DNA of 64,000 nt. Origin: Fallopia convolvulus. Its lineage: Eukaryota > Streptophyta > Magnoliopsida > Caryophyllales > Polygonaceae. The position numbers and the translations under genes are program-made. The notes beneath the pieces were generated by a model that was not told where the DNA came from, made no database searches, and worked only from the letters and a program-made list of their open reading frames with translations. Location of the stretch: the NCBI GenBank assembly GCA_964016875.1, contig OZ024718.1:42695906-42759905 (forward strand), read 5' to 3'. Positions 31,617 through 43,199 of this stretch are shown here, piece after piece; positions within the stretch are counted from its first letter, which is position 1, and each line of letters opens with the position of its first letter.

Positions 31617-33573
31617 TTAGGGCTGGGACTTTGAACCCGAAGAACCGAAAAACCGAACCGAACCGAGCGGTTCGGGTCGGTTCGGTTAGTGGAAATTAAT
31701 AGGCAAGGAAAAAACGGTTCGGTTTTCGGTTAATTAAAAAAAAAAATTTAAAACCCGAAATTTTTGTACTACCCGTATTTTCAACCCAAAATATAAAAAC
31801 CCCTAATTCCTGAGTCCCCGAGCCCTAGCCATCTGTAATAGTGCAACACCGCAACTCCTCTCTCCTATCGCGTCCCTAGCCGCCAGCCTGCGAGTCGTCG
31901 TCGGTTCACCGGAGTTCTCGTGCCTCCTCGTCCTCGCCTCCAGCCCGCCACTTCTCGCTGCCAGTGCCTCATCGTCCTCCTCGTCCTCGCAACTCCTCGC
32001 CTTCTCTAGTAGGAAATCGCGGGTTGCCTCCTTTCCGGTCGCGCCTCCTCGTCCTCAACTGAGCGGTTCCGCCTCCTCGTCCTCGCAGCCTCGCAAGTCG
32101 CAACTCGTCCTCAAATCCTCGTCCTCGAGTGGTATGTAGGCCAGAAACCGGATTCGACCAGAAACCGGCCGATGGATTTATTCATTTAATTCCCTCTGTT
32201 CAATCTGGGAGCAATAGCAATTTGCGATTCTCATTCAATTAGAACCCCGAATGACTCGGGATAGTCCTGGCAGGTCAAGCAAACCCTGAATTACCCTGGG
32301 TGATTTGACAAACCAGCTTGGGAAAAGGGGATTTGCATTGATTTCTCACAGTCCAGCTTCTAAATCTTCCAACAAGGAGAATGATTCTCATTTAGCAAAT
32401 CCTGAGAAGTCATTGCCCTTGTTGAAGGGGGGGGGGGGGCAAGACTTACCGCTTGCATTCTTTTGGCAATGCTGAATTTGCTGTAGATTCCAAGTTTAAA
32501 CCTGTCAATCAGTTTGTTTCTGTAGAAGCCAATTTGGGTCAATTAGGTAGCAGCAACCATGCTGAAATTGGTGTGAACAGCCAAGATGCGGAAGAGCTTG
32601 TTCTTGAAGCATTAGGCTCACAAGTTGTGGGTTCATGATTGAGCAACTTGCAGGGTGACAATCTCTTTGAGCTAGAGCGGTGTATGTTGCTCAATGATGA
32701 TGCTGCGTCTGATGTGGTTCCTGATGCCAACTCACTAAAGGCTTGCTCGTGCTCGTTATGTGTAAAAGGTTTATTTACATTTTCTTACTATCTCTTGCTT
32801 GCTTGCCTGCATCTTTGTTGGCCGGGTTAACAAAAGTATGTGATGCTCTTGCTTGTGCTTTTCAGCTGCGTATAAATGCGAATGTAAAGGGCCGAATGTC
32901 AGGCAAGTTTTATGGATGTGTTCTAGGAGTATTACTATTGATGGGGCTGTCTTTGTACTGAATTTGGATTGGTTTTGTCTTTCTCCTATATATCTACAAC
33001 GTTGATGAAGATTGAAGAGTAAGAAAGAGGCAAACAATCTTGTAAGAATATGTTCAGTGGAGAATGGCATCGGCAAGAGTGGAGAGAGCTCTAGCAGTAT
33101 TCCCTTAGAGCTGGACGTGGATCACTGGATCTCATGAATTGGTGCAAGTCACTCTTTTTGTTTATAAAGGACGCCTTTGGCAAGGAATCCAGCCAATTGG
33201 TCAGCTTCTCTTATATTCTTCCAATTTATCACTCTTTTAGTTTCGCCTTGTATAACACTAAGAACAATGAATGCTACAATATGTATGCTGATCATGAGCC
33301 TCTTATGCCTGAAGCAAACCAAGTTCATTTAGAACTGCTGCCATCTCTGGTTTTGTTTGTGCTCAGAAGATGGATGAGGAGGGGGCCATTAAAGAACACT
33401 ATGAGTGTGACTAAGTTCGGTTAACCGAATTAACCGAAGTTAGGAACCGAATAAAGTTCGGGTATATTACGGTTCCTCACTAAAATTCGCAGGAACCGAA
33501 CCGAATTAAAAAAACAAATTTACCCTGCGGGTTGGGTGAAAAAAACTCAAGAACCGAAGTATCCCAGCCCCTA
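31617..33573. mobile_element. Non-autonomous hAT element carrying captured gene sequence
   Basis: Ends read TTAGGGCTGGGA and, inverted, TAGGGGCTGGGA. Flanking octamers CCTTTTAG (31609-31616) and CCTTTTAC (33574-33581) match at seven of eight bases, as for hAT insertions. Subterminal regions on both sides are rich in CCGAACCGAACCG and CGGTTCGGTT. The interior has a GC-rich, UTR-like block (31800-32130, many CTCGTCCTCG repeats) and then coding-like sequence, with no hAT transposase. Confidence 0.8.
32251..33412 (+). pseudogene. Captured host gene fragment inside the hAT element
   Basis: Starts ATG at 32251 with MTRDSPGRSSKP, a stop, then ITLGDLTNQLGKRGFALIS and a Ser/Asn/Lys-rich stretch. A run of 11 G (32428-32438) shifts the frame, after which HSFGNAEFAVDSKFKPVNQF continues to 32637. 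After another stop comes ACSCSLCVKG (about 32740), a Cys cluster I associate with an uncharacterised plant protein family, followed by what looks like an intron and shorter coding pieces (RLKSKKEANNLVR near 33015; KMDEEGAIKEHYE near 33370). The order and intron-like breaks suggest genomic capture of one plant gene. I do not recognise its function. Stops and frameshifts make it non-coding now. Confidence 0.55.
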
Positions 33574-33584
33574 CCTTTTACAAT

Positions 33585-34557
33585 CAGGGGCGGAACCAGA
33601 AATTTCCGATTGCAGGGGCCAATAAAATTTTCTAATCTAAATGTGTTTTCAATTTAAAAAAATATTCCCTATGTTTATAAATACATGTCATTTTAGCCTA
33701 ATTCTTTTGTTCAATAATATTTGTCATTTGACATATTTTACCACACTTTTTTCCAATATATTATCTTCAATAATTAAAAATATTTACGTATAAATAAAAT
33801 ACAAGTGAAAAGAACTTAACAAGATTGACGGTATTTAAGTCATAATATATGTTTTTTTTAATTTTTGAGACAAATCTTAAAACAACATCTATTTCCGAAC
33901 GGTTGGAGTATAAAATATTGAAAAATATTTAAAGAAACTCTTAAAATTATTAATCCATAATTAAAATAAATACATAAAACACGCATATTTTTTTTCAAAA
34001 TACCAAAATCTTATTATATAAGTTAGTGTTGAGAAAGATGTAGAAATAAAAATATAAATTTATACAAAAAAAGAATATATTTTATTGAGGAGAGACTAAA
34101 ATATTTTAGAATAAAACTGCATTAAGAAAATAATACTTCGTAGTTTATAAAGACAACTTATACAATTATGTTTTAGAATACAAACGGATTGAATCTATAA
34201 ACCCTAAAGGCTCATAACTAAAAACTAAAATCCAAACTGAAACCCTCATACTAATAATGAATTGTGTGATTCAAGACATCCCAACAATAACTTATTCAAA
34301 TCTTCCGGGTTCAATTACACTATGAAAGTAGGAAGTTTAACAAAAGATAAAAGCATTCCAAGTAAATGACTTGTTAGAAGTGGTTTGTATGTGTCTAATC
34401 TTAAAACATTCATAACTTTTTGTTCAAATGTCAGATTGGAGCATATAATATATCAAATCAAAGCTATTATCACGAGGAACATATATACCAAAAACAAATT
34501 TGGATTGGGGGGGGGGGGGGCATGGGCCACTCCCGCACCCATATAGTTCCGCCTTTG
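33585..34557. mobile_element. Second non-autonomous hAT element
   Basis: Ends CAGGGGCGGAAC and, inverted, CAAAGGCGGAAC, with an exact 8 bp TSD TTTACAAT (33577-33584 and 34558-34565). 973 bp, AT-rich and without genes, with a run of 14 G near the right end (34507-34520). Within it, about 33663-33911, a decayed MITE-like inverted pair (ATTCCCTATGTTTATAAAT and CGAACGGTTGGAGTAT) may be a further nested insertion. Confidence 0.9.
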
Positions 34558-34565
34558 TTTACAAT

Positions 34566-34805
34566 ATGAAGGTATTGGTATTGGTATTGCTATTTTATAT
34601 CTTGAAGCGCAAAATGCTGCATGCCTTCCATGTGATTGACTTCTTTTATTAATCTCCCAACAAAGTTTTTTTTTTGGTGGAAATCTCCCGTCAATGTTTG
34701 AAAATAAACAAAAGACATGTAATAAAAATGAGGAAGGTAGAAATTGAGGGAAATAATCTCCAAGTAATTAATGCGGTTAAAGAAATTAATAAATGACCTT
34801 GGGAG
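34566..34805. other. No gene seen
   Basis: Short GGTATT repeat at 34571-34595 and AT-rich sequence. Confidence 0.4.
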
Positions 34806-35003
34806 GTTGAACTTATAATCTTCGATATCCTTGTGTCCATTTATGGTTCACATGATATCTCTATTAATCATGTTCCAAGGGATTGTAACGCTGTGATCGA
34901 TAAAATTGCAAAATGGGGTCATAGTCTCCCTAACGAGTTGATTAAGACTCACCCAGAACTTAATGTTCTCATCGGAAAGAATGCTCTAGGAGGCTCTCTG
35001 TAG
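34806..35003 (+). pseudogene. RNase H-like fragment of a LINE polyprotein
   Basis: A 65-codon open stretch ending TAG (35001-35003). It contains INHVPRDCNAVIDKIAKWGH, the C-terminal block of the RNase H-like domain (HVPRxxNxxAD-xLAK) that ends many plant L1-type LINE ORF2 proteins and related host genes. The upstream parts of the domain are missing and nothing on the left continues it. The residue before the last catalytic Asp is Ile rather than the usual Ala. It is a 3' remnant of a LINE, or of a similar domain, truncated by later rearrangement. Confidence 0.6.
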
Positions 35004-35195
35004 TGGAGTTCGCCCTAATCTTTACCTAATAAAAAAACACATGTGGCAAACGTAATTAAAGTTATTCCCTTTTTCACCCTTTTTAACTTTTATATCCTGT
35101 TTCCCGCCCGTTGTTAAATGTTGAAAGTTTGGGTAAAAAAATGCTTATGACATTCATACCCCTCCATATGCAACTTTTACTTCATACTTAAGCCT
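35004..35195. other. No gene seen
   Basis: Link between the LINE remnant and the proposed CACTA terminus. Confidence 0.4.
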
Positions 35196-35204
35196 CACTA
35201 CCTA

Positions 35205-35575
35205 TTCTCGGGCCTTTGGTAACGGCTTATAACTATTACAATAGGTCCAATATCCTTTACAATTGGTCTAGTGTAACAGTTTTTTGGAATTTTTAAAATG
35301 ACACTCCCGCTGCCATTACCTTAGAGCAACGGTAACAGATGTTTAACCTATAGTAATGGTTTCATATTTTTGAATACAACCGTTACACTTGATAAAAAAT
35401 CTATTACAGTTGATTGACTATTACATTAGCTTGCATACCATTACCTTTGACACAACCATTACATTAGCTAGTATTGCATTACCTTTGTACAACTGTTACT
35501 ATTTCCCATACATCCATTACCTTGTTCACAAAATATACAACCGTTACCACCTCACATATACATGTTACTATATAT
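35205..35575. repeat. CCGTTAC/GGTAACG subterminal repeats
   Basis: At least ten short copies (GGTAACGG, CGGTAACAG, CAACCGTTAC, CCATTACCTT, CAACTGTTAC). Function by analogy: transposase binding sites of CACTA elements. Confidence 0.7.
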
Positions 35576-35627
35576 ACCATACAAATTTATATATTATTTA
35601 TTAATATATATATACACATGCACACTT

Positions 35628-36038
35628 AGACCTGGGTCCAATTTCGGATGAACCTGCGGTTCTGGAACCAGAGGAAACCGGAACCGGCGGTTCCGGTTCC
35701 GAAACAACCGGGTCTGATTCCCGGTACAATTCCGGTTCCGATTACTCCACCCCTAAACTGGAGAACAGGCGGTTCCGGAATCTGGAACCGCCGGTTCCAC
35801 TAATAAAAAAAATGAAAATAGCCAAACCGCGACCGCGGAATGAAAACCGCGACCGCGGTTTTCATTCAGAGGTGAATTTTTTTTTATTTTTTAAAAAATA
35901 TTTCCAGTTCCGAACCGGAACCGGGAGGAACCGACTTCAGAACCGAACGGAACCGGAACCGGACCGGAACCGGGGATCCGACCCATGCCCGGTTCCGGTT
36001 CCATGGTTCTGAGGAACCAGAACCGGACACATGTCTAT
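35628..36038. mobile_element. CCGGAACC-rich hAT MITE
   Basis: 411 bp with an exact 8 bp TSD GCACACTT (35620-35627 and 36039-36046). Ends AGACCTGGGTCC and, inverted, ATAGACATGTGTCC. The body is packed with CCGGTTCCGG and GGAACCGG in both orientations. A frame at 35812-36012 is a translation of these repeats. Confidence 0.88.
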
Positions 36039-36340
36039 GCACACTTGCATTATTTATTAATTCAAGAGAATTTATCCAAAATAAACTTTTATATATATTA
36101 ATACTTAAAAAGAGTCTACAAATGTGATAAATGCACCCTAGCTAGTGCAAGGTTTAGCTAACCCATAAGTATACCATACAAAAAGTATTACACTTCCAAG
36201 CTAGTGCAAAGTTGTCCCATATATATATGACAATATAAAGTTAAAATCCTTGACATAATTGTACCAAAAAAACAGCCTTCCATTCCAATCATCAACACCA
36301 TTGACTAGTCGACATGATCTTCCTCATAATCTTCCACTTC

Positions 36341-37451
36341 CTACAATTAGACCAAAGAGGATACATGAGTACATATATCATTTAATTGTTTTAGGAGGAC
36401 TGGATACTACGTTCAAAGAGCATACATGAGCTTCAATAATCAACACAACCCTCAAATCTATCCAAATTCAACACAAAATTCAGTTACAAATTAAAAACAA
36501 TCATGGCATACATTTACATGCTTGTCACTAAACAAGCAACATTGCCAAGCAACATTCATTTAATACCGAGCAAAATTCAATTACAAATACAAGTCATATA
36601 TGTTCATATGTATACCAAGAAGCAGTAAATTTCCAGCCATACATTTAAGACAACTGAACACTTGTCTTGATTTCCAGCAACAACCAATACAAGTCATATA
36701 ATTCACAAAATAGAAAACTTATGGCAATTTTCTGCCATAAGTTTTCTATTTTTTTCCCACAATTGTGTGTATTTATGGTTGTGGGGGCAAGAAACAAGCC
36801 AGATTCCATAAGAGTAATAAGTATATTCAGAAGAGTTGATGACCTGATCATACATAAAAAATCAACCTTGCTTCTATAATGAAATTTCAATTTCAAGGTG
36901 TAAAGGAATTTCAACAACAGACATACCTAGCGTTGAAAAACAGAATCAAAGAAGTGCCAAATTCAAATTTAAGAAAGAGGTATATATACCTAGTGTCCGT
37001 AGCATCCAGTTTATGATAACAATTAGGACTTGTTACAAATTTAGCCATTTTATGGTCTTGCTACAAATTTAGCCATTTTAATTACAGTCTTGCTACAAAT
37101 TTAGCCATTTTAAGCACATCAGAACTGAGACCAACCAGTTTCGCTTTAAGAAGCATGCAAGATATGGAGAATGAGTCATGCTTGAAGCATTCATATATTG
37201 GTAGAGTGAAATTCTAACACCAGCACAGTAGTATTAATCATCCGAGGAACAACACAATCAAAAAGCACATTCCTCTAATCATAAGTCATAACTAATTAAG
37301 GCAACCTACTTTCAGTTGTACAAAGAAATAAGAGATGAACACAAAACCATATCATACACAAAATGATTATACACAAAAACACTCAATTCATCAAACACAA
37401 TCCAAGACAATTATTAATCCAAGACAATACTAATCAGTCAAGAGTCTATAC
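36341..37451 (-). other. Intron of the TNPA-like gene
   Basis: AT-rich, without coding signs. The repeat TTGCTACAAATTTAGCCATTTTA occurs three times at about 37030-37110. Confidence 0.5.
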
Positions 37452-38641
37452 CTGCAGTGATGTGGGATACGGTTCAACATCATTAGGCAAATTTTCTTCC
37501 CTATTGGTTACTTGATCTGAATTTTCTGTTGTAGTTGTGAAATTTGGGATGACTAAATTCATGTGTAGATTAGCAGCTTGCAATTGAGAGAGAATTTTTG
37601 ATGCCAAGTTTGCAGTTACTTCTTCTGTCCATTTTGCTTTCATATCCTCGAAGAATGCTTGGTCAATCATGCAACCACCTTTTTTCTCCTTTATTTTTAT
37701 CCAGATACCTTTACACCCCGTCCTTGAAGAAATGCCCGCCCACTTTGTGGCTTGACCACTTCACAAAAAGGATCTACATTGTTACTTTTCTCTCCTTTTT
37801 CAATTTCCACTTGTAATTTATTCATTTTCTCCTACGTAAAGAAATATTAGTAAATCTAACACCAAATTCATTTAAAAAGGTAAATTACCAGTAGAAAACT
37901 AAACTCTATAATGTAAAATCAAATTTTTAACCTCAAAACTAAACTATAGTGTAAGAAAACTTGTATAATTTATGACCTCAAGATTAGACATGTTCATAAT
38001 AGATATATTTAAATTGATTAAATTACCAGTAGATAATAGACTTAGAAATCTTTGGAGCTTTATTTTCTTTTTTGAAACCTAATGCAAAGAATATCAAGAC
38101 AAGATATCCAAATTAAATACTCTTCTACTACAAGAATTCCAACATACAAACTGAACAAAGACAAAAGCACAACCAAGAATCTAAATTTGACAATATCAAA
38201 ATTTAAATCTTATATAACTTAACTTACAATGTTTGCCTTGGTCTTGATACCGCTAGTCTTATATGAACGCTTTTCACACTACTACACAAATAGCATTTTA
38301 TCTTGGAATATAATATCACGGGTGTTATTTGTCAGGTATAAAAAGTGGTAAAATATTAAGAAAAATATTTTTGCTTTTTTATTTAAGCTGATAAAATCAA
38401 ACATCTCGGATATATTTTAATACGCCAGGGATATTTGATGGTATAGTATTTTAAAATCTAAAATCAAATATCCCGGATGATGTTAAAAGTTAACAGGCCA
38501 GGGATAAAAAGCGATATCAAATATCCCGGTTAATTAAAATCCGGGATAATTTGTATATCTCTATCCCTAAATTTCCATTCGATCTCCAATTCTCCGTCCT
38601 CCCTTATCTTCACCCATCTCGAACCCTAACAAATCAAGGAT

Positions 38642-39460
38642 ATGTCCACCTACTTCAGCAACGCCGCTCGTGAGATTGCACCGCCGGTGAACAGAGGCGG
38701 CGTGTTCCAGGCTTTTCCGAAGAAATCAGGGTTGGAGATTGATGAGTCGGCGTCGGTTGCCCGGGCTGAGTTCGTAGGTCGGTCGATTGAGTCGCACAAC
38801 AATTTAGGGTTTGCTAAGCAGTATTTTTCGTTGGGTGTTAATCAGGTAAATGGATTCTTGTCTACATAGATTCCCTAGCTTATATTTAATCTTCTTTGTC
38901 CCCATGATTTTTAGATTTCAGTCTAATTTCTTCACTGCTAATATAAGCCTGTGGAAACTGGCTGAATTTGTGCTTTGGGTCAATTTACCAACAAGTTTTT
39001 CTCTCTTCTTGTCAGATTTTATCGTGATTCTGTCAACATGTATTTGTTTTATACTTCATTAATTTTTTTGTTTTGAAATTGGAAGGTTTAGGTCGCCGTC
39101 CGACTCCAGTGGCGCGTTAATTACAATCCATCTGCATAACCAGAAGCTCGGAATCGTCTCAGAGGACTATTTGTCTAAGAAGGTAAATTTTGCTCTTATA
39201 TTTTTCCAAAATTTGAAAAAAGTTCAGGAATTGTGTTTTGAGGTGGTGTAAAGCTACCGGAGACTATTTTACCGGAATTTTATGATGGGTTTTTAAAAAG
39301 TTTACTCTTTTTGTTGAAATATATCATAAGATTTTGAAATAACTCAGAAACTGGATTACGCTTGCATGATAAATGACTTTTATTGGTATTGTAGAAGCCT
39401 GGGTATGAGGAAGGTGTAATTGGTGAAGTACACAGAACTCATGAAGTCCTTAAGTGAGTG
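38642..39460 (+). pseudogene. Captured host gene fragment, at least three exons
   Basis: Exon 1 from ATG 38642 to about 38845 reads MSTYFSNAAREIAPP, VFQAFPKKSGLEID, AEFVGRSIESHNNLGFAKQY and ends CAG before GTAAATGG. Exon 2 (about 39100-39182) reads LITIHLHNQKLGIVSEDYL and ends AAG before GTAAATTT. Exon 3 (about 39395-39451) reads KPGYEEGVIGEVHRTHEV. Further downstream no clear exon is found. Real splice junctions and a 5' leader (CCCTTATCTTCACCC...) indicate that the transposon picked up genomic DNA. I do not recognise the protein. No internal stops are seen in exon 1, so the capture may be recent. Confidence 0.55.
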
Positions 39461-41215
39461 ATCAACCTTTTCTGTTATTCTATTAATTGTATTTCAACTC
39501 CGATTTTAGGTTTTCATATGCTTCATTACATATACTTGACCCTTTAGGTTTGCATATCTGGTAGAATATTATGAATGTGAAATAGTAGTAGAATGGAATG
39601 CTAGTTTTACTTTTTATGGAAGCAGTGTTTCTTGGGGTGTTCTTATGGGAGCTATTGTTAGGTCATTGGATAAGTCAGTTACCATGCTTGAGATGGAATT
39701 GTTTGCTAGCAGAAGTTCCTTTTGTGTGTGACTGAGTCTTTGTTGATCATATATTTATAGATCTTGATTATATGGTTTTTTGAATATTCTTGTCCTAAAG
39801 ATGAACTGATCCTGAACATTGGATCTAAACGTGCAGATTTGAGTATGATACGCTTGGCACATCCATTAAGGATTTTGTTCTTTACCTTGTTACAGCTTTA
39901 GTGAAGCTCTGAGTTTTGATTGTTCGTTGTAAAATGCTATTTTTGAAGTATGTAGTCGTAGTATCATGTTTGCTCACTTCCTAATTACTTCTGCAGCTTG
40001 TTCGTCTTGCAACATTTTTGAACCCGAGAATGAGAATTTTAATCCATATCAGGTACTTCCTCAGTCCTCACTTCTTATTCTTTATTCAAGAATCAAAGTA
40101 TTGTGGAGAATTAAGTAGTCATCAATCATCTCATGTATACTGTTTATTAGATTAAGACTCCAACTTCTAAAAACACTATTCATGTTCCATGGTATCAATT
40201 TTCAAGTGTGTGAGGAAGTAACCATCTGAAGGTTGTGAATTTACACACCTTTAGAAAGAAAGGAATTAATTTTACACCAAAATTTCAATGTATTGATGCT
40301 CTTATTCTCATGTCAAGTTTTTTCTTGGGGATTTCCCTTGTGTTGTAATCTCTGAACTCTGAACTTATATTATTTGTATATTATTTCTTTTTGGTGTGTG
40401 GGTAAGACTGAGGATGGGGCAGGGTATGGGGAGAGAAACTAAGTAGAGTGGAATTCACATAGCTAGTTATTACTTGTCATGTTTTTTCATGCAGAGAAAC
40501 TCTAAAGTTACCTTATAGGAAAGTTTTTATAACTAAACTTTACTTCCTGGTACAACTTCATTAATTAATATAAAAATAATGAAACAAAGAAATTTATTTG
40601 GAGAACATGATAATCATGTGACTTTGACATGCTTGATAATTCAAGAAAGATGAAAGATTAAAAAAAAACATTGATTTGTTGATTTGTCTAACCGTCCTTG
40701 TCCAATTTCTATTCAAGCTCTTAGATATTTGGCACACACTTTAGTTTTCCATGTTTTGCACGAATTGCTCTATACCTCATTCAATTTCTATTTAAGCTCT
40801 TAGATATCTGGCACATACTTTAGTTTTCCATGTTTTGCACGAATTGCTCTATACCTCATTCAAGGGATGATGCTTGTGGGTTGTTACTATGTCTTTTTCT
40901 ACAATTTAGGAATGATAGTCTCATAATTTTGGTATGATTCTTTGATCTATTATCTAGCTTAGTTTTTTCCTGAGCTGATTTTTTAGTTGGATATTTCTGC
41001 GTGCAGATTACCTTATGGAGCAAATTACCTTGTGAATGGAGTAGATTCTATGACTATCTTAGATTTTCACTTATTGGTTGTCCTTAGAATTTTAGACTTA
41101 TTAAGATGTGGTGTATATCTTTAGATTTTAGATTTGGTGTATTCTTATACATAAAGGAGTAAAATGTAGTATTTTGTTTTGCTATATGTACAAAACGAAT
41201 GCTATATTTAAAAAA
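39461..41215. other. Inner CACTA interior without recognisable gene
   Basis: AT-rich, intron-like. One segment of about 70 bp (TTTCTATT(c/t)AAGCTCTTAGATAT(t/c)TGGCACA) occurs twice in tandem (about 40705-40855). Confidence 0.4.
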
Positions 41216-43199
41216 AAACTCTAATATCCCGGGTATAAAAATTCACGCCCGGGATATTAGAGTAGTTTTTTTATAAGAAGAAACATCTCTAATATCCCTG
41301 GCGTGCTCACTAATATCAGGGATATTAGGTAGGTTCTTTCATTGGAGGAAGCAGATCTAATATCACTGGCTTGTTTTTTTATATCAGGAATATTAGGTCT
41401 ATTATACCCTCAGTATTTATCCCTGGCTTGTTTTAGCCTATATCAGGAATGTATTTCAAAAAGCGTCGGGGATAAAATACCACTTGTATAGTAGTGTCAT
41501 CTCTTTTCCTTGATTCTCTGTAGACCATTGTCTTAGTTGGAGGTTCTTTGTTTGGATTAGTTTGTTCCTAGTTAGAAAATAAAGATAAATTACAACCAAT
41601 AAGAACTTAACACAATAGATTTGTTTTAGAAAATCAACAAGCACTCAAAATTTATTTAATCACCAGTTCATGACGTAACCTCGCAATTGAACGAGGACCC
41701 AAAGTGTGCACATCTTCATGCTTTCGGCGGTTGGCTGCATTTTTCTCAACAATTTCCTATATATATATTCTCAAAAGTGTTAGAACTGAGCATAGATATT
41801 TTATTAGTTCATCATGAAATTTAGATAATTATCAATATACCTTTCCCATAGAACTATCCTAATATCCAAGAGTTCCCTGAATTGAATGTCTGGAATCGTG
41901 GCCGGACGATATTCCCACCTCAGAGCATCAGTTTCGTATTTTGTGTAATGATTCTTCTTTATGCTGCATTTATATTTACGTCAATCTGAATTGACAGAAT
42001 CCAACACATTACTTTTCCCCTCTTCTGGAATATTAAATTTCTCATGTACATAATGTAAAAGATTTATCAATTAATTGACTAAAGATCAAAAAATATCTGT
42101 AAAAAGTTACTAATTAAGTTCAATATGAACTTTACTTATACCTTGACATAACTCCAAATGTGTTCCTTTGTGGGCATGTATTTCCAATCAAGGATGTTCA
42201 ATGCTGCATATTCGGAATTTTTTGCAACTGGTTGAGCATTTTATCTAGGACAATGGCCTTCCGCTCTTCAAAGGATCGGTGATGCACATGCGACATAAGC
42301 CTTGGTCCTCGATGATCCTTTTTTCCAGCCTCTGTTATAATTATAACAGTTTAAAATATATAATAAATACTTGACTTTAAATTTCAAAATCACTAGTGAA
42401 ATTAGAAGTAAAATCAAGTGATATAAGTACTTACTTTTCGAGGTGTTGTCCTTGTTCTTGTCATGACACTCCAAATTTGACTGATTATTGTTATTCACTG
42501 GAACTTCAATAGGGAATTCGACATATAGTTGTTGGGCTGAATCCAACAAAGTGTCATCAATTGCATCTTCATCTAGTCGGGTTGAATTCAACAAATCTTC
42601 AACAACTTCATCAGCTTCCAAGGAAGTTGGAGGCAAATCAACACTTGGAAATTTACCACAATTCTCTTTATTTTGCCTTTGCTTCATGTGTCTATACAAA
42701 GCCAGTGACCCAAGAGGACAAAATTGGCTACGATGCAACCCATTTTGTTTGTCAGAATTCCCTTGAACAATTTTCTTGTTCACCATGGGCTGTTATGGGT
42801 CTTGTCTTGATGATTGGGTGTTGCTTTTATTTGGAGATTAAACCCTTTTCAGCTGCAAGGCTTGTTGTTGTGGTGCTCGTTTGCTTTTAGGGTCAGATTG
42901 AACCCTTTTTTGTTTTTGTGTTGATTCTAGCACAAATTTTCTTTTCTTTTGTGTTGTTTGAACTAGTGGTTGTTCGGATGGATTTTGGCATTGTTGTTGT
43001 CCTGGTTGCTGTTGGTTTTGTGGCAATTTCGCCCTAGCTCTGGTCATTCAAAGTCAACCATTGTTTGTTGTCTAGCATCCTAAAAACATAAATCAAAGTG
43101 TGTTTAAGTGATATGAGTGTTTAGTAAAGATCTTGACTTACAAGTTCTTTTCATTAAGGCCATAATAATTCAAATGACTTGACCTCTCAACATGACTTT

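Larger units (their letters stand above)
38277..41496. mobile_element. Inner CACTA element with captured gene exons
   Basis: Left end CACTACTACACAAATAGCAT; the right end inverted reads CACTACTATACAAGTGGTAT. The TSD TCA is exact (38274-38276 and 41497-41499). Subterminal motifs ATATCCCGG, ATCCCGGGTAT and ATATCCCTGGC recur at 38330-38560 and 41220-41470. It has no transposase of its own but holds a fragment of a spliced host gene. It sits in an exon of the outer element's TNPA-like gene: removing it restores the YRESRKRDE-KRSYKTSG reading. Confidence 0.93.
36305..43062 (-). pseudogene. TNPA-like (Plant transposase, Ptta/En/Spm) gene, split by an inner CACTA
   Basis: Minus-strand exons with readable splice borders: 42830-43062 (Gln-rich NQQQPGQQQCQN), about 42440-42790 (MKQRQNKENCGKFPSVDLPP), about 42150-42330 (GPRLMSHVHHRSFEERKAIV), about 41842-41975 (RPATIPDIQFRELLD), 41664-41756 (EIVEKNAANRRKHEDVHTLG), 41567-41500 joined to 38276-38228 (MVYRESRKRDEKRSYKTSG), 37452-37831 (coiled coil, then PQSGRAFLQGRG and WTEEVTANLASKILSQLQAA) and 36305-36340 (EVEDYEEDHVD, stop). 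The protein binds subterminal repeats and works with the TNP2 transposase. A frameshift near 37705 and the inner CACTA insertion within the YRESRKR exon break it. An acidic exon at 44837-44973 may be its first exon. Confidence 0.75.

Noticed and set aside
35812..36012. Plus-strand ORF rich in Arg/Pro/Glu
   Set aside because: Translation of CCGGAACC repeats in the hAT MITE.
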